Assembly: GCA_013115135.1 (NCBI GenBank) | Contig: JABANP010000022.1 | Coordinates: 1-64,000, forward strand | From: Perkinsus olseni | Taxonomy: Eukaryota > Perkinsozoa > Perkinsida > Perkinsidae | Direction: 5' to 3' | Length of the DNA: 64,000 bases | In this document: piece after piece, positions 11,558 to 22,813 of the stretch | How the letters are laid out: each line of letters opens with the position of its first letter | Numbering within the stretch: the stretch's first letter is position 1 | The notes under the pieces: generated by a model | What the model saw: only the letters and a program-made list of their open reading frames with translations | Databases searched by the model: none | What the model was told of the DNA's origin: nothing | Made by a program: the position numbers and the translations under genes

Positions 11558-12603
11558 GTTGCGGAAGAAGTGGTATTATCGAATGGAATCTTTATTTGTT
11601 TGTAAGGATGGAAGAGTTTTTTCTAGGAACTGAGATCGTGACTTTTCAAATTTTCACGGGGAATATTCCGCAACATCACTCGAGCGGCTTATGTGTTTCC
11701 TTCTGATCAGCGAATTGTCGCAGCCCTGATCATTGATTGGTGGTGTTGAGTTGAAGAGGGACCCTCCTAGAGGGTTTTCTTCTATGACCTCGTCCGGTTG
11801 GGCATCGCCAAGAACATCAGAAAGTAGCATGGCATGCCCGTTGTTTGCTGAGCGGCAACCTTCATCGATCGTTTGCCGTGTTGGACGCGACATTGTTTTT
11901 CACCAGGAGTCGCTAGAGTCGTACTGGGGCGTTTCCGCGATCGACCAAGGCTCTCGAACGTTTCATTCCCCGTTTCGAACCCCTCACTCGCGGCGAGTGA
12001 GGGCAAGTCACTTGCCCGCTCAGTCTATGCTTCTCGTGGAGCGCCGAATTGATAATCTATCTCGGTCAACACAAGCTCTTAAGTAGTCCAAGATCCGAAC
12101 CCCTCCCTTCATGAGTAGTAGGCCACACGAAGATATCCGAGAGAAGTTCTACTATACAGGCCCGAGATGGAGCCTGCTAGCGTGCTCGTGCATTTCTGCT
12201 GCTATCGGCGACACCTGAGCTCTTCGGTGACAATCCGATGAGAGCATTGCTGCTGGCTTATTTTTGTGGATAGACGCGTGCCTGTGGTATGCTACGGATA
12301 CACATTACGTTCTAACGGGTGACACGTTACAAGGCGCCGACATGGAATCATAAAAGGACTGATACGACAACCAAACGATACCTTGCGCAGGCTGTGCAGT
12401 TATGACGCGCATGCGTGCGAATTATGGTCAAAAAGCTGGAGAAAAGCTTCAAGAGCGCCGTCGGATAGATTTATAAGTGATATCAAGTTGATTAGAGCTG
12501 TAAAGTAAGTTTCAGACTGTTCACTGGGGGGGGGGCATCCATCCGCCACTGTAGCACCACTCGTGGACTGCGACTGACGGGATTCTTTCAGATTCAAGTA
12601 CGA
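11558..12603. other. Intergenic between family copies 2 and 3
   Basis: No credible gene on either strand; short ORFs here show no motif and no paralogue. A G-run of nine lies at about 12525-12535. Confidence 0.5.
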
Positions 12604-13682
12604 TGGCCCGAGACGTACGCGCCCCACTTGGCGGCTCTCCGTATGCAGCTGTTGGAGAGGCAGTCGAATACCCTGCCCGAGGCTCTGGAATCCCTCATCT
12701 GGGACTGCTTTATACCGCTAACGGTTAACGGGCCTGACAAATGCGTCCGAGAGAAGCTCTACCAGCTACCACTCAAGTTCGAGCCCATCGCATCCTCGTC
12801 CCTCTTTAATCCTACCGGCTGGCTAACGGGTATGTGGGAACATGACAAGAGGGTTGTTCGTATCGGTCCCGGAGCTAAACGCGCTTACGGCCCCTTTGGG
12901 CGGGCGCGTGGACAGGTTGGAGGAGCAGCTTCTGGTATTAAGGAAGAGGTATTGCATGCAGTGATACTGAACACGGACCTCTACTACGTTACGCTCCACA
13001 TGAGAAGTGTCCTGCAGTGGCAACGATTGCACGGTCACGACGACTATGATGTTATGCCATCTCTAATCATGTCCGAAACTCTCCAGTTTGTATCGAAGTT
13101 GTGGGAAAACTGACTGGCGTGACGTTTGTTCGTTCACCCCTAATTCTCCGAGACAGGTACCGCAATCACGTCTTGATCGGAGCTGGTCATGTAACGCATG
13201 TATTGTTCGTCCCAGGCGATCACCGTCTTTTTATCTGGCGCCCCGACGATGACGTTTTCGAGACTAATGTGCCGATGCTTTGCTGCTGTCGGTTTGTTCC
13301 AAGCACTAACGGAACCGTGGTGGCAGGGGTATTTGGCGATTATGGAGAACGCGGCTTCAATATTTTCAATATTTATGAGAACAAAGTCCCGGCGATGTCC
13401 CTCGACGCCGAGAAGGGTCGTGTGATTTCGGTTGTTATCTCTCCGGACTGGCAAGTATCGGTTATGACCTACAACGATACCGCCCCTCAAGGCTCCAGGG
13501 GGGCGGCTACTACTATTAAACTCAGTCGTACCGGTGCCGAGACCTATGACCACGGCTTCAACTACCGCACAATAGGTGATTCGGTCGATGGATACGATTC
13601 TGATGGCGACTCCTGGGATGGGACTGGCAGTGGATTGTCCAGTATCTACGATTATTTCGATTTCCGTAACGACCCGCGGTGA
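12604..13682 (+). pseudogene. Propeller-like family, copy 3: frameshifted and internally deleted
   Basis: The ATG at 12604 matches the copy 2 start, but two bases are missing in the GCCCCCCAC stretch of the 10th codon region, so the frame breaks at once. The homologous frame resumes from about 12628. A second break lies near 13090-13113: the frame stops after FVSKLWEN, and about 80 codons present in copy 2 (the LFVLLET to DRVVDDLL region) are missing. The third part, about 13130-13682, is very close to copy 2, including CCCRFVP, VPAMSLDAEKGRVISVVIS and an acidic tail. Near-identical stretches alternating with diverged ones suggest gene conversion with copy 2. Confidence 0.75.
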
Positions 13683-14143
13683 GGTGTGGTGAATTGTAGG
13701 TACCTTGTCTACTCGGGGAGGGGGCTAGACAGCAGGACGATTCCTGGAGGAGAAGTCCTTTCCAACGAGGAATGATTATTCTGAGCTGTGCACTCGAGGG
13801 CACACTTGCGAGGAGGCTTATTTCAAGATTGTTCGATGTCAATTCGTAACAGTTCGATTGTCATATCAGGGGTTTTTCTCATAACCTCCTGTCGTGTTGC
13901 GGTCTATTAAATCTTGGCCATCAGCTACAGTATTATACTGTTAGTACGTGATACGAACTCCCAACGGGGTGAAAGTAGTTCTCTCGTATAGCTATCACCG
14001 TCGGTGGACCAGACGAATGAAGCATGCCCGCCCTGGAGAGCCTTCAAGATCCAGCTTCATAGGCAGCTGTCGGCTCAGCTCGACTTGGGTGCCCGTAAAC
14101 CTGTGATTCCATCACACAGGAGTATGTAGTTATCATTTTTATC
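13683..14143. other. Intergenic between family copies 3 and 4
   Basis: Nothing gene-like seen. It probably holds the copy 4 promoter and 5' UTR, but I can point to no motif. Confidence 0.4.
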
Positions 14144-15379
14144 ATGTCGGCTGAGATGGCTTCCGCAGTGGGAATCACGTCAGATGATGTGGACGAGCGC
14201 CCGAGGCCGACGCAAGATGCCAGTGCTCCTCACTTGGTGGCTCTCCGAGTACAGCTCCTAGAGGACCGATCGGGCAGCTTCCCGGAGTGTCTGGAGTCCC
14301 TCATCTGGGCCTACCTTCTACCATTGACGATCAATGGCCCGGACAAGTGTGTTCGAGAGAACATCTACGACCTGCCAGTCGAGTTCGAGCCCCTTGCGTC
14401 TCCGTGGATTTTTGATCCCTCAGTCCCCCTCCTAGGAGCTTGGGAAACGGGCTTCGTTGTCGCTCATGGAGCAGGTCCGAGGAGGATCACCCGTTTGAGT
14501 CCAGGGACCGGGACACCTGAGTTCCCCTTCGGTCGGTCTCGTGACGGAGTTGCTGAATCTGGCGTCAGTGTGGAAGATGAGGTATCCGATGCTGCCGTGA
14601 TAGGCAATAATCTTTACTACATCACTACCGACTCACAAGACGTCCTCCACTGGCAGCAACTGGCGGTTGATGGTGGCGACTATGAGTTGAGGCCATCCCT
14701 ACGCCTGCCCGGACGTATTAATGAGTTGAAGTTAACTGGTGGACACCTGTTCTTGTTAATCGGCAGTGAGCTCTATCTGCTGGTCCATAATCCAGGCATG
14801 GGAGTGGAGCTAGTCTGCGAACTACCTCCTCACGACGACTCTCCCACAGGAGAAGAAGGAAACGTTACGGAACGCATGATGAAATCCTTCGACGATCTTT
14901 TCAACCACGGCGCGATTGACGTCGTCCAGGACGTGTTGGTTCGCGATGGTCGTGTCACTCATGTCCTGTTCACGCGTGGCCATCATAATCTCTGCATTCT
15001 TCGACCAGATGGTTTCCTCTTCGAGGCTTCTGTGCCGGGGTATTCCTGCTGTCGGTTTGTTCCTCACACTAATGGTACTGTGGTGGCCGGGGTATTCGGT
15101 GACTGCATGAGTCATGGCTTCAACGTTTACAACATTTATGAGGACAAGGTCCCCGCGATATCCCTGGACATGGGAAATGGCCCTGTTCTCTCGATTGTTA
15201 TCTCGTCCGACTGGAGAGTCTCAGTTGTTGTCTACAACAGAGACATGCTGTCGAGTGTGTCGGTCACCAACATCACGCTCAGTCGCGTTCGCATCGAGAC
15301 CGATGATTATGGATTTAACTCAGACACTGATGGTTACACTTACTGTACGCGAGGAATTTGCCGTGAGCCTCCGTTCTAA
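14144..15379 (+). CDS. Propeller-like family, copy 4 (intact)
   Basis: An intronless 411-codon frame, ATG at 14144. Its N-terminus is about 20 residues longer than copy 2, while its C-terminus is shorter and lacks the acidic Tyr/Gly tail. Conserved blocks: LPECLESLIW-like helix, NGPDKCVRE, RVTHVLFTRG, CCRFVPHTNGTVVAGVFG, a FNVYNIYEDKVPAISLD segment and VLSIVISSDWRVSV. It is the most diverged of the complete copies. The function is unknown; intactness over 411 codons next to three broken copies argues that this one is under selection. Confidence 0.8.
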   Translation: MSAEMASAVGITSDDVDERPRPTQDASAPHLVALRVQLLEDRSGSFPECLESLIWAYLLPLTINGPDKCVRENIYDLPVEFEPLASPWIFDPSVPLLGAWETGFVVAHGAGPRRITRLSPGTGTPEFPFGRSRDGVAESGVSVEDEVSDAAVIGNNLYYITTDSQDVLHWQQLAVDGGDYELRPSLRLPGRINELKLTGGHLFLLIGSELYLLVHNPGMGVELVCELPPHDDSPTGEEGNVTERMMKSFDDLFNHGAIDVVQDVLVRDGRVTHVLFTRGHHNLCILRPDGFLFEASVPGYSCCRFVPHTNGTVVAGVFGDCMSHGFNVYNIYEDKVPAISLDMGNGPVLSIVISSDWRVSVVVYNRDMLSSVSVTNITLSRVRIETDDYGFNSDTDGYTYCTRGICREPPF

Positions 15380-15716
15380 TCTGTGAGTATCATGAGAAGG
15401 GCGTTTCTGAGGAAATCCAGACTCAATGCTGCAGCTGTTTCAGTGACGTGACGTCTTCTTTGATCTGAGGCTTAGTTCGGCTGAGTAGTGGTTATCTTCT
15501 GATGATCTCTGAACAAATCCCTCGCTCATCTGAAGGTCCCAGCTGATAGACCCGCCAGGAGCGCTTACCTGTGCTAACTCGTTCGAGCGTATGTGCCAAT
15601 TTCTATCGTATCCGTGTGGCATTGAGTTGGTGCCTTCCCGACCTTGGCGACACGATGGAGTTGCATCGTGGAAGGCGTGGAAAGTTTCACGCGCAACACG
15701 CATTAGGTTAATAACG

Positions 15717-16080
15717 CCTGAGCCTATCAGTGAGCTCAAGACGGCAGATGGACATCTCTTTGTACTTCTCGAGACCGGTGACCTCCGCATGGTGACCTTC
15801 AGTCCGTCGATGGGCAGCAAGCTCGTTTGTACACTGCCCGTGAGCGGCGACTCTTCAATAAGTGACGGTAGTGAGAGAGCTGATGCAGCCTGGGTAATGG
15901 CGAGGCTCGACAGAGTGGTCGAAGATCAGGGTTACGTCTTACAGCCTGTAAGTTACAGGATGTGTTGTTGGTGACAGTCGGTCGCGTCACATGCATGTTA
16001 TCCGCACCAGCGCAAGGTGGCGTCGATGCCTCGGACGCCAAGAAGGGTCCTGTGGTTTGGGTTTCCATCTCTCCCGACTG
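15717..16080 (+). pseudogene. Propeller-like family, copy 5: fragment
   Basis: From EPISELKTADGHLFVLLET the sequence is almost identical to copy 2 for about 80 codons. It then loses frame near 15930-15970, where a short segment is missing, and leaves scraps of the VTH and DAKKGPVV regions to about 16080. There is no 5' part. Its high identity to copy 2 implies recent duplication or conversion. Confidence 0.75.
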
Positions 16081-16641
16081 TTATTTCAGCAGAGCTGGTT
16101 CAATCGTGGCAAGTGTGTGAATGAGCACATGGGAAGTGTCATAGGAAGGCTCGCTGAGAGGACGGTTATCGTATAGCCACGGGAATATATCCGAGGCCAT
16201 GCCGGTCTGGCTCTTCTCGACAGTACTAGACCCTCATTTAAGGTTTCCTACGGGTCCGCAGCAAATTTTCAAACATGGTCGAGTAGTACGTATCCGATAA
16301 TCGTTCTCTGACCAACACAGGTCCTACGCGGCGTCACGCGTGACGCAGGCGATCTAGTTCCGTACTGGGCTGGGATAATCCCAGCAATCTCAGTGGGATT
16401 CCTATTCATCATGCTCATTAATGCCTCGGTGGCTCGGAGGCCCCTCGTCATTGTGTAGCCCCAAAAAACAGCTGTTCCTGCACTACTTTTGCTGGGAGCA
16501 GTGTATCTAGAACCAGCGCGGTTCCTGGGTGCTCAGAATTGAGGACTTTTGGATATAATGGACCTTTCGCCTCTCTCTGCATGGCTGCGTACTGGGTGAT
16601 TCTCTCTGAGGCGTAGCTGCTGCTCCAATTCATCCATCTCA
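16081..16641. other. Intergenic upstream of desaturase copy 2
   Basis: No credible gene or RNA seen. Confidence 0.4.
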
Positions 16642-18555
16642 ATGGCTCCGTCAGTGAAGGCCAAGTCAGCGGACACAGACGAATGTCTGATGTTACCGGC
16701 AGAGATGAACGAAGTGAAGCCAGCCGAGGAGAAGGAGGGAGACAAGACCCCCACGGCGGAGATGAACCGTTTGGTACACTACGACGTGCTGGAAGCCTCG
16801 GAATGCAGTGAGGGGAATCAATGTGAAGGCCGGTGGCGTATTCGCTCTTGTTTAGAACCCGTGAAGGACGTCTCGGCCCATGCCGACGAGATACAGCGAA
16901 GATTCGCACCTGGCGATTTCCATTGGTCCAAGACTCCGGAACTACATAAAATACGGAGGAAGAAGATTTTGAAAGCGTAATACGGTGCACCGCTCAGCGC
17001 GACGCGGCTGCATGTCGGGAGTCACTCAGGCATCCCGAAATCCTGAAGGTTCAAGGCCCCGACCCGCTGGCCGCGGTATTCTGTACGGTAACGGTGTTCA
17101 TCCAACTCGTCATGTGCTACGCAGTCCGAGAATGGTCCTGGCCAAACCTTTTGATAGTGACATATGTGAGCTACGTTCCCTCAGTCACTCATGCGCCTGT
17201 CGCCACTATGTGAAGTGTGCCCTAATACTGGTGTGATCAGGTGGTGTCTGGGACGATGAATCATTCCTTGGTCCTGGCGATGCATGAGTTATCTCATGAC
17301 CTGTTCTTCAAGTCTAAACTGCTGAATAAGGTTTTCTCGTAAGAACAACGGGTGTCTCCGACTGAGAAATAATTGTTAGAAAACTGCACCATCCGAGAAT
17401 CGAACTCGGGTCACAACGATGGCAACGTTGTATTCTACCACTAGACCAATGGTGCTGATGACTATATAGTGTTCTTGCCACAATCTCCGGTCGAATTTCC
17501 GCGTCGCAAACGGTTCTTTTTGATGGTGTTGTTCTTCGCCCATACCTATGTATTGTTCGCAGCTGACTTCCTTCGTTCAGTGTCTTCTGCAATCTCCCTA
17601 CTGGCGTCGCCTCTGCGGCCACATTTCGAAGATACCACCTGGAGCATCATTCGTCACAGGTAGTACATGCGTGCAACCGACCAGAGGAACGCGATGCCAT
17701 TACGAGATTCGGGATCCCAGACTTTCATTCGACCGACTTGCGGTCTCTCCCTATTTTCTTCCACGCATTGCGTAGTGAGTCGACCGTTCGTCATGCTGAA
17801 CTATCTTGACGAGTACTTACATGAGAGGTTCGATTTATTAACCTCACATCTTCTCAGGGTGTGGACAAGATCGACGTGGACATCCCGACGCACGCGGAGG
17901 CCAGGCTCTTTCGCTCGGTGTTGGGCCGATTCGTGTGGGCGCTCTTCCAGCCGGTATTCTACGGGCTGCGTCCGATGGTGGTCCGTCCTTTACCTATGGT
18001 CAAGTACGAGGCCATCAATTGGTTGGTGCAACTCGCATTCGACATCGCGGTGCTGAAGTCTCTCGGGCTGAAGTCCTTCTTCTATCTCCTTTGGGGAAGC
18101 TTCTTCGGGCTCGGACTGCACCCGATCTCCGGTCACTTCATTGCGGAGCATTTGGAGGCCGTGTACGGTCAGGAGACGTTCAGCTACTACGGCCCGCTCA
18201 ACCTGTTGGCCTATAACGTCGGGTAGGGTGCCTCATCCCGAAGGTGCGTTCATTCGATCCAGCGCCTCAGGTACCATAATGAGCATCACGACTTCCCGAC
18301 TGTCGCTGGTCGAAATCTCCCTAAGGTTAAAGCTTTGGCCCCTGAATGGTGAGCTATATGTTTCTTTTCTCAATCTGCGTGGGAGCTGTATTGTGTAGGT
18401 ATGATATGCCGAGCTACGACTCCTGGAGTGGAGTGCTCTATGATTTTGTTACTAAAGGGAACACTAACTTGTGAGTGCACCAGTGGCCATCTTCAACCAA
18501 CATCATTTGATGGACTCCCTATAGATACTGCCGAGTGAAGCGCACCAAGGCCTAG
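16642..18555 (+). CDS. DEGS1-like: Sphingolipid (dihydroceramide) delta-4 desaturase, copy 2
   Basis: Paralogue of the gene at 5274. Nine exons: 16642-16807, 16856-16976, 17030-17165, 17241-17338, 17581-17659, 17858-18222, 18271-18348, 18399-18470 and 18525-18555, giving 381 residues. The first intron is 48 nt, has no stop in frame and could pass as coding; removing it gives exact alignment with copy 1 (LEASECKPVKDVS against LEPSHVGTIKDVS). Histidine boxes HELSHD, HLEHH and HNEHHDFP are intact. The N-terminus is short, without the helical repeats of copy 1. The introns at 17339-17580 (242 nt) and 17660-17857 (198 nt) are far longer than their 51-53-nt counterparts in copy 1; the first holds a tRNA gene. 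The C-terminus VKRTKA is basic, like animal homologues. Confidence 0.9.
17385..17455 (-). tRNA. tRNA-Gly(GCC)
   Basis: On the minus strand a full cloverleaf of 71 nt folds. The acceptor GCACCAT pairs with ATGGTGC and the D arm contains AGTGGTAGAA. The anticodon stem is CAACG/CGTTG with loop TTGCCAT (anticodon GCC), the T arm contains GTTCGATTC, and the discriminator is A. It lies wholly inside an intron of desaturase copy 2, on the opposite strand. Confidence 0.95.
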
Positions 18556-18782
18556 TAGACTCCAGCCTACTGTGCTGCTGTATGACACGCTCACATACCT
18601 CTCCATTGTGCCGCGCGTCGGTAGCAGTGCCTACTGATCGTAGTGTCACTCGATTTTATGGTATGATAGTGTGAGGCAGAGAAAGCTACATCCGGCATTT
18701 GCACGTGAAGAAGACTCGGCAGATCTACTTGTTAGATTTTTTAGTTTCCTGGAAGGTTGCGTTGTAAGTTGGTTGGAAATGA

Positions 18783-19492
18783 GTGGTGAATATCCACGGT
18801 AAGGTTGTGCCGCTGGAGATGGGAGACTTCGGAGACTTCCCACTTGTCGAACGCAGAGTTCATCTCGCACGAAGCCTCGCTCGGCTGACAGTGATTGGGA
18901 TTGTTTGTGCTGTGACGGCCTTCCAGGGCTGTGGGCCACAACAGGTGGTGACCAGTCGCTTCCATCAGCGATAGAAATCTGAATCTCCCACTGAAGGCAT
19001 CGTGTCTCAGTGTTCGGTGAGAAGTCGAATGGATCCGGGTAGCACAATCAATGTATACTATGAGCACGACGGCGCATACCCTCGGATCAACGTGTTGGAC
19101 ACGAGATGTACCACCAGAGGAACGTACAGGAATGCCCATGTTGAGAGTATTAGACCAACGCGCTTGTCAGAGTGTGGAAGGATACGCTCCCTCTACGGAC
19201 GATCGGGAACTTCACCACCTCGTGCGAAGAGGCGGCCGAAGTCGTTCGGCCGACGCTCGAAGTGGTCATAAATATGGCATGTTTCGACCCGATACCCGAA
19301 GACAAACGCACCTGGGTAGGATCAGGTGATACACGGCAGCCGGCCTGGTGGATGAGCCTCCTCCAGAGATTCTGTGTTTCCGACGCACCAAGCCATCGGA
19401 TGGCCTTCGAGTTCTGGGATGGAGGCCATCTGGCCGTGACGCGCGTCTACTGCTTCGCCTCCCCTGAACAATGGAGTAACTACACACTGTAG
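18783..19492 (+). pseudogene. Possible decayed gene, function unknown
   Basis: An open frame from 18783 with a hydrophobic stretch (LTVIGIVCAVTAF) meets TAG at 18972, continues open past 19002, and changes frame near 19165. It then reads about 100 codons to a stop at 19492 (segments FDPIPEDKRTWVGSGDTRQ and FEFWDGGHLAVTRVYCF). The parts fit as one protein with one stop and one frameshift, or as exons with unplaced introns. There is no paralogue in the window and I recognise no domain. Confidence 0.3.
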
Positions 19493-20461
19493 CGATGAGC
19501 TGAGTGCGCGGGAGGTACGCTGGCCTGTAGGTTGGTGAACCCCGAAGGTGCTGTACTGAACGGTGCGCCTGCGGACGAATGCAATGAAGCTACTGCCCAG
19601 AAGGAAGACGACTTGACAAAGTTGGGATCGGAGATCTGTCGGCCTGACGGGAGCTCGAGGCATCGGTGACTGATAAGGTATGGGTCTTGGCCGAGCATAC
19701 CAGGTTTCCATGTTGCGTTTGTGGCGGCCGAGCTCTAGATGGTGCCTTTCAACGATCTACTGGATTGTTGTGTTGTGGGACAGTAAACTTCGCCGTACAT
19801 CAGTGTTTAAGGAAGGCGATTAGTGCGATTGCACGTTCTCCGTGATAGAAAAATGAGGAACGTCTTCTATATAAGGAAACCTGAGGTGCCCTCTGGTCAG
19901 AGACTGGTAATTTAGTGTGTTGCTCGGGTGTGTGCTCAGAAGGCCTCTTCGTGTTTAAGGCACTCAGGCTAGCGGATAATTTGCTGCGGGTTGCTCTCAC
20001 CCTCCACCTTCATTCGCAAATCCGGTCGGTTTCTGTTTCAGCCCCTCACGCTTTATCGTAGGAGAGCTGAGCTCACTTTGGCGCACTCAGACGGAATCAG
20101 ACTGAATACACACAATGCCTAACTACAACCGGGAAAAAGATGGCGTGTCCACAATCAGGGACAAGAGACACGTCACCCGGGTGAGACACTGTGCACGGCG
20201 GCCGTGCCGTGTCTAAAATTCGTCCTCCCGTCGTGATATGCAGCGAAGCTGCTCCAACTTCGACGAGGAAAACCTTCGTCATTGGAAGCTTCGAGCCTTC
20301 CTCTCGGGTCATAGATTATCAGATGAGGAAAGATTCGGTGACGGCGTCCCGGGAGAGGGCGCGGGCACGCATGAGGACGGTAAGCTAGCTGACCCAGCAG
20401 AGCTGCGGCAGCGCATGAGACTTGAACTAGGTTGTTCTTCCCTCCCACGTCAAGGAAGCAC

Positions 20462-20800
20462 ATGCGTTACGCCACTCTACCTTTCTGCCTGGCTGCTGTA
20501 GCCAAGATCGGGCCTGCGTCTACCGGCCAGCCTGGTCCCACTATCGGGCCTGCGTCTACCGGCCAGCCTGCTCCTACTCTCGGGCCTGCGTCTACCGGCC
20601 AGCCTGCTCCTACTCTCGGGCCTGCGTCTACCGGCCAGCCTGCTCCTACTCTCGGGCCTGCGTCTACCGGCCAGCCTGCTCCTACTCTCGGGCCTGCGTC
20701 TACCGGCCAGCCTGCTCCCACTATCGGGCCTGCGTCTACCGGCCAGCCTGCTCCCACTATCGGGCCTGCGTCCACCGGCCAGCCTGCTCTTACTATGTGA
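20462..20800 (+). CDS. Repeat-only member of secreted Cys-rich family (Cys modules deleted)
   Basis: ATG at 20462, 112 codons. The start MRYATLPFCLAAVAKIG matches the signal-peptide region of the paralogues at 25954 and 28021, then passes directly into eight 12-residue units (GPASTGQPAPTL/I). Both cysteine modules are absent. The join falls at ATCGG, which occurs in both the signal region and the repeat unit, so a deletion between these short homologies explains the form. The repeat is Pro/Ser/Thr rich and could be O-glycosylated. With the signal peptide shortened, export is doubtful. It may be a pseudogene or a functional mucin-like variant. Confidence 0.6.
   Translation: MRYATLPFCLAAVAKIGPASTGQPGPTIGPASTGQPAPTLGPASTGQPAPTLGPASTGQPAPTLGPASTGQPAPTLGPASTGQPAPTIGPASTGQPAPTIGPASTGQPALTM
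20508..20796 (+). repeat. 36-bp tandem coding repeat, eight units
   Basis: Unit GGGCCTGCGTCTACCGGCCA plus 16 bases, nearly identical between units, encoding GPASTGQPAPT(L/I). All six frames stay largely open across it, so antisense ORFs here are by-products. Confidence 0.95.
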
Positions 20801-21990
20801 CTTGCCCTGAATCGTTGACCTCCTGTTTACGTGGTGATGATAGTGGTGGGCCTCTTTGGTTCACGGTTCCACTCACCGCAACAGAACCACGTTCACTGCC
20901 TGCTCCAGACAGGCGGCTGCGGAGAGACGCCCTATTCGACTATTCATGGCTATTCATTCTTTGGTCTGCATCTTCATTTTCGCAGTTTATCGTTCATTAG
21001 TGTGCGCAATGTTGTACGCCATTAGACATTTATTGGTTCGCGTATCTTCGTAATCTTATTTTTACCAAAAGACTCTCATTGTGACTTGCGTACCACTATC
21101 CGCTATCATTTTTCGTAGGTTGCGTTACGTCGCTCATCGCGCGAAGGCCAGTGTTGTTTGACTGGCGCTGGTCTGACTCACTTGGTAGGATAAGCAACGT
21201 ATCATCGAGGGAGGCCAACGATGCCTAGCCCTCGCGTTATCTCGGGAAAATTGTCACCAACAGAAAATCTTTTGCCACATTGTCACACAGGTTCGAGATT
21301 TTAGTTTCAATACCCTATGTTGCGTTAACTGTCACAATCACAACGGTAACAAGTACTGACACGAATACTACTGTCATTCAACTACGTCGTACTTTGAGAT
21401 CCATTACTGTCTCATACACCTCTGTTATGAATTTCATAGTATGAAATATATATGAGGTAAAGAGCAATCGAGCAAAACGTGGATCGAGTGGTGTGAGGAG
21501 GCAAGAAGCTTCATCTCGTATGCAGGATGCTAGAATTTCGACGCGCGTGCTCCTTAGAGGCCTGTGGTGATATTGCGGCAAGACTTCTCAACCTACCACA
21601 CCTGTGAGACATCGTACCTTTTCTTTCCAGATTATCAGAGCCTTACTTGCCTGGGCGATGTTGGTTGAGCCCTCAAACTTGAAATTCGGTCAAGGCCGAT
21701 CGCCGAAGGCCCGATGGGATGCGGCTGTAGGTCGAGCATCCGGAGCTCTGGCTGGTGTAGTCCAAAGAGACAGAGAATCGCTCCACTGCAGATCAGAAAA
21801 CTCTACCGTGCATCAATGTCAAGGGATAAAGGCGCCATATCACTCACTCAAGCCATTTCCACAAGATCGAACAGAGACAGGGGTCTGGCGTCACCCGGGG
21901 GGCGCCATGCCGTGTCTACAATTTGTACACCTTTCCTGGGCCCGGAACGAAGAGCAGGACTTTTGGCATGCGGCAAAGCTGCTCCAACGG
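20801..21990. other. Non-coding cassette A 3' flank joined to a cassette C-like 5' block
   Basis: No gene seen. 21070-21430 matches the 3' flank of cassette B. 21766-21990 matches 27600-27830, the block upstream of the third secreted gene (shared CAGGGGTCTGGCGTCACCCG and CGGCAAAGCTGCTCCAAC). At 21990 it changes abruptly to desaturase intron sequence. Confidence 0.7.
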
Positions 21991-22792
21991 TGCCATTATG
22001 AAAATCGGGATCCTCGATTTTCATTCGACCGGCTTGCGGTCTCTCCCTATTTTCTTCCACGCATTGCGTAGTGAGTCGACCGTTTGGCATGCTGAACTAT
22101 CTTGACGAGTACTTATATGAGAGGATCGATTTATCAACCTCACATCTTTCGCTCGGTGTTGGGCCGATTCGTGTGGTCGCTCTTCCAGCCGGTATTCTAC
22201 GGGCTGCGTCCAACGGTGGTCCGTCCTTTACCTATGGTTAAGTACGAGGCCATCAATTGGTTGGTGCAACTTGCATTCGACATCGCGGTGCTGAAGTCTC
22301 TCGGGCTGAAGTGCTTCTTCTATCTCCTTTGGGGAAGCTTCTTCGGGCTCGGACTGCACCCGATCTCCGGTCACTTCATTGCGGAGCATTTGGAGGCCGT
22401 GTACGGTCAGGAGACGTTCAGCTACTACGGCCCGCTCAACCTGTTGGCCTATAACGTCGGGTAGGGTGCCTCATCCCGAAGGTGCGTTCATTCGATCAAT
22501 CGCCTCAGGTACCATAATGAGCATCACGACTTCCCGACTGTCGTCGGTCGTGATCTCCCTAAGGTTAAAGCTTTGGCCCCTGAATGGTGAGCTATATGTT
22601 TCTTTTCTCAATCTGCGTGGGAGCTGTATTCTGTAGGTATGATATGCCGAGCTATGATTCCTGTTGTAGAGTGCTCTATGATTTTGTCTCTAAAGGAAAC
22701 ACTAACTTGTGAGTGCACCAGTGGCGATCTTTAACGAACATCATAGAATGGACTCCCTATAGATACTGTCGAGTGAAGCGCACCAAGGCCTA
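21991..22792 (+). pseudogene. Desaturase copy 3: 3' fragment
   Basis: Matches 17690-18555 of copy 2 from inside an intron to the stop codon. A 58-bp deletion relative to copy 2 removes the intron acceptor and the first codons of exon 6 ([17 protein letters not shown]). Exons 6-9 otherwise keep their splice sites and stop. Histidine boxes 1 and 2 are absent, while HNEHHDFP remains. It cannot make an active desaturase alone. Close identity to copy 2 implies a recent duplication. A retroelement terminal repeat starts about 20 bp after its stop. Confidence 0.85.
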
Positions 22793-22813
22793 GTAGACTC
22801 CAGCCTACTTTAC

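Larger units (their letters stand above)
19800..21640 (+). repeat. Segmental repeat cassette, copy A
   Basis: Contains the first secreted repeat gene (20462-20800). Blocks on both sides are shared with cassettes B (about 25440-27440) and C (about 27500-29000). One is the CAGGCTAGCGGATAAT block at 19960-19990 (compare 25470-25500). Another is the TCGACGAGGAAAACCTTCG block at 20260 (compare 25750). The third is the whole 3' flank 21070-21430 (compare 26810-27190). Identity is partial, so the duplication is not recent. Confidence 0.75.

Noticed and set aside
20467..20775. Antisense ORF MDAGPIVGAGWPVDAG... across the 36-bp repeat (also 26235-26525)
   Set aside because: A repeat with a unit length divisible by three and no stops stays open in other frames; there is no separate start context or paralogue outside the repeat.
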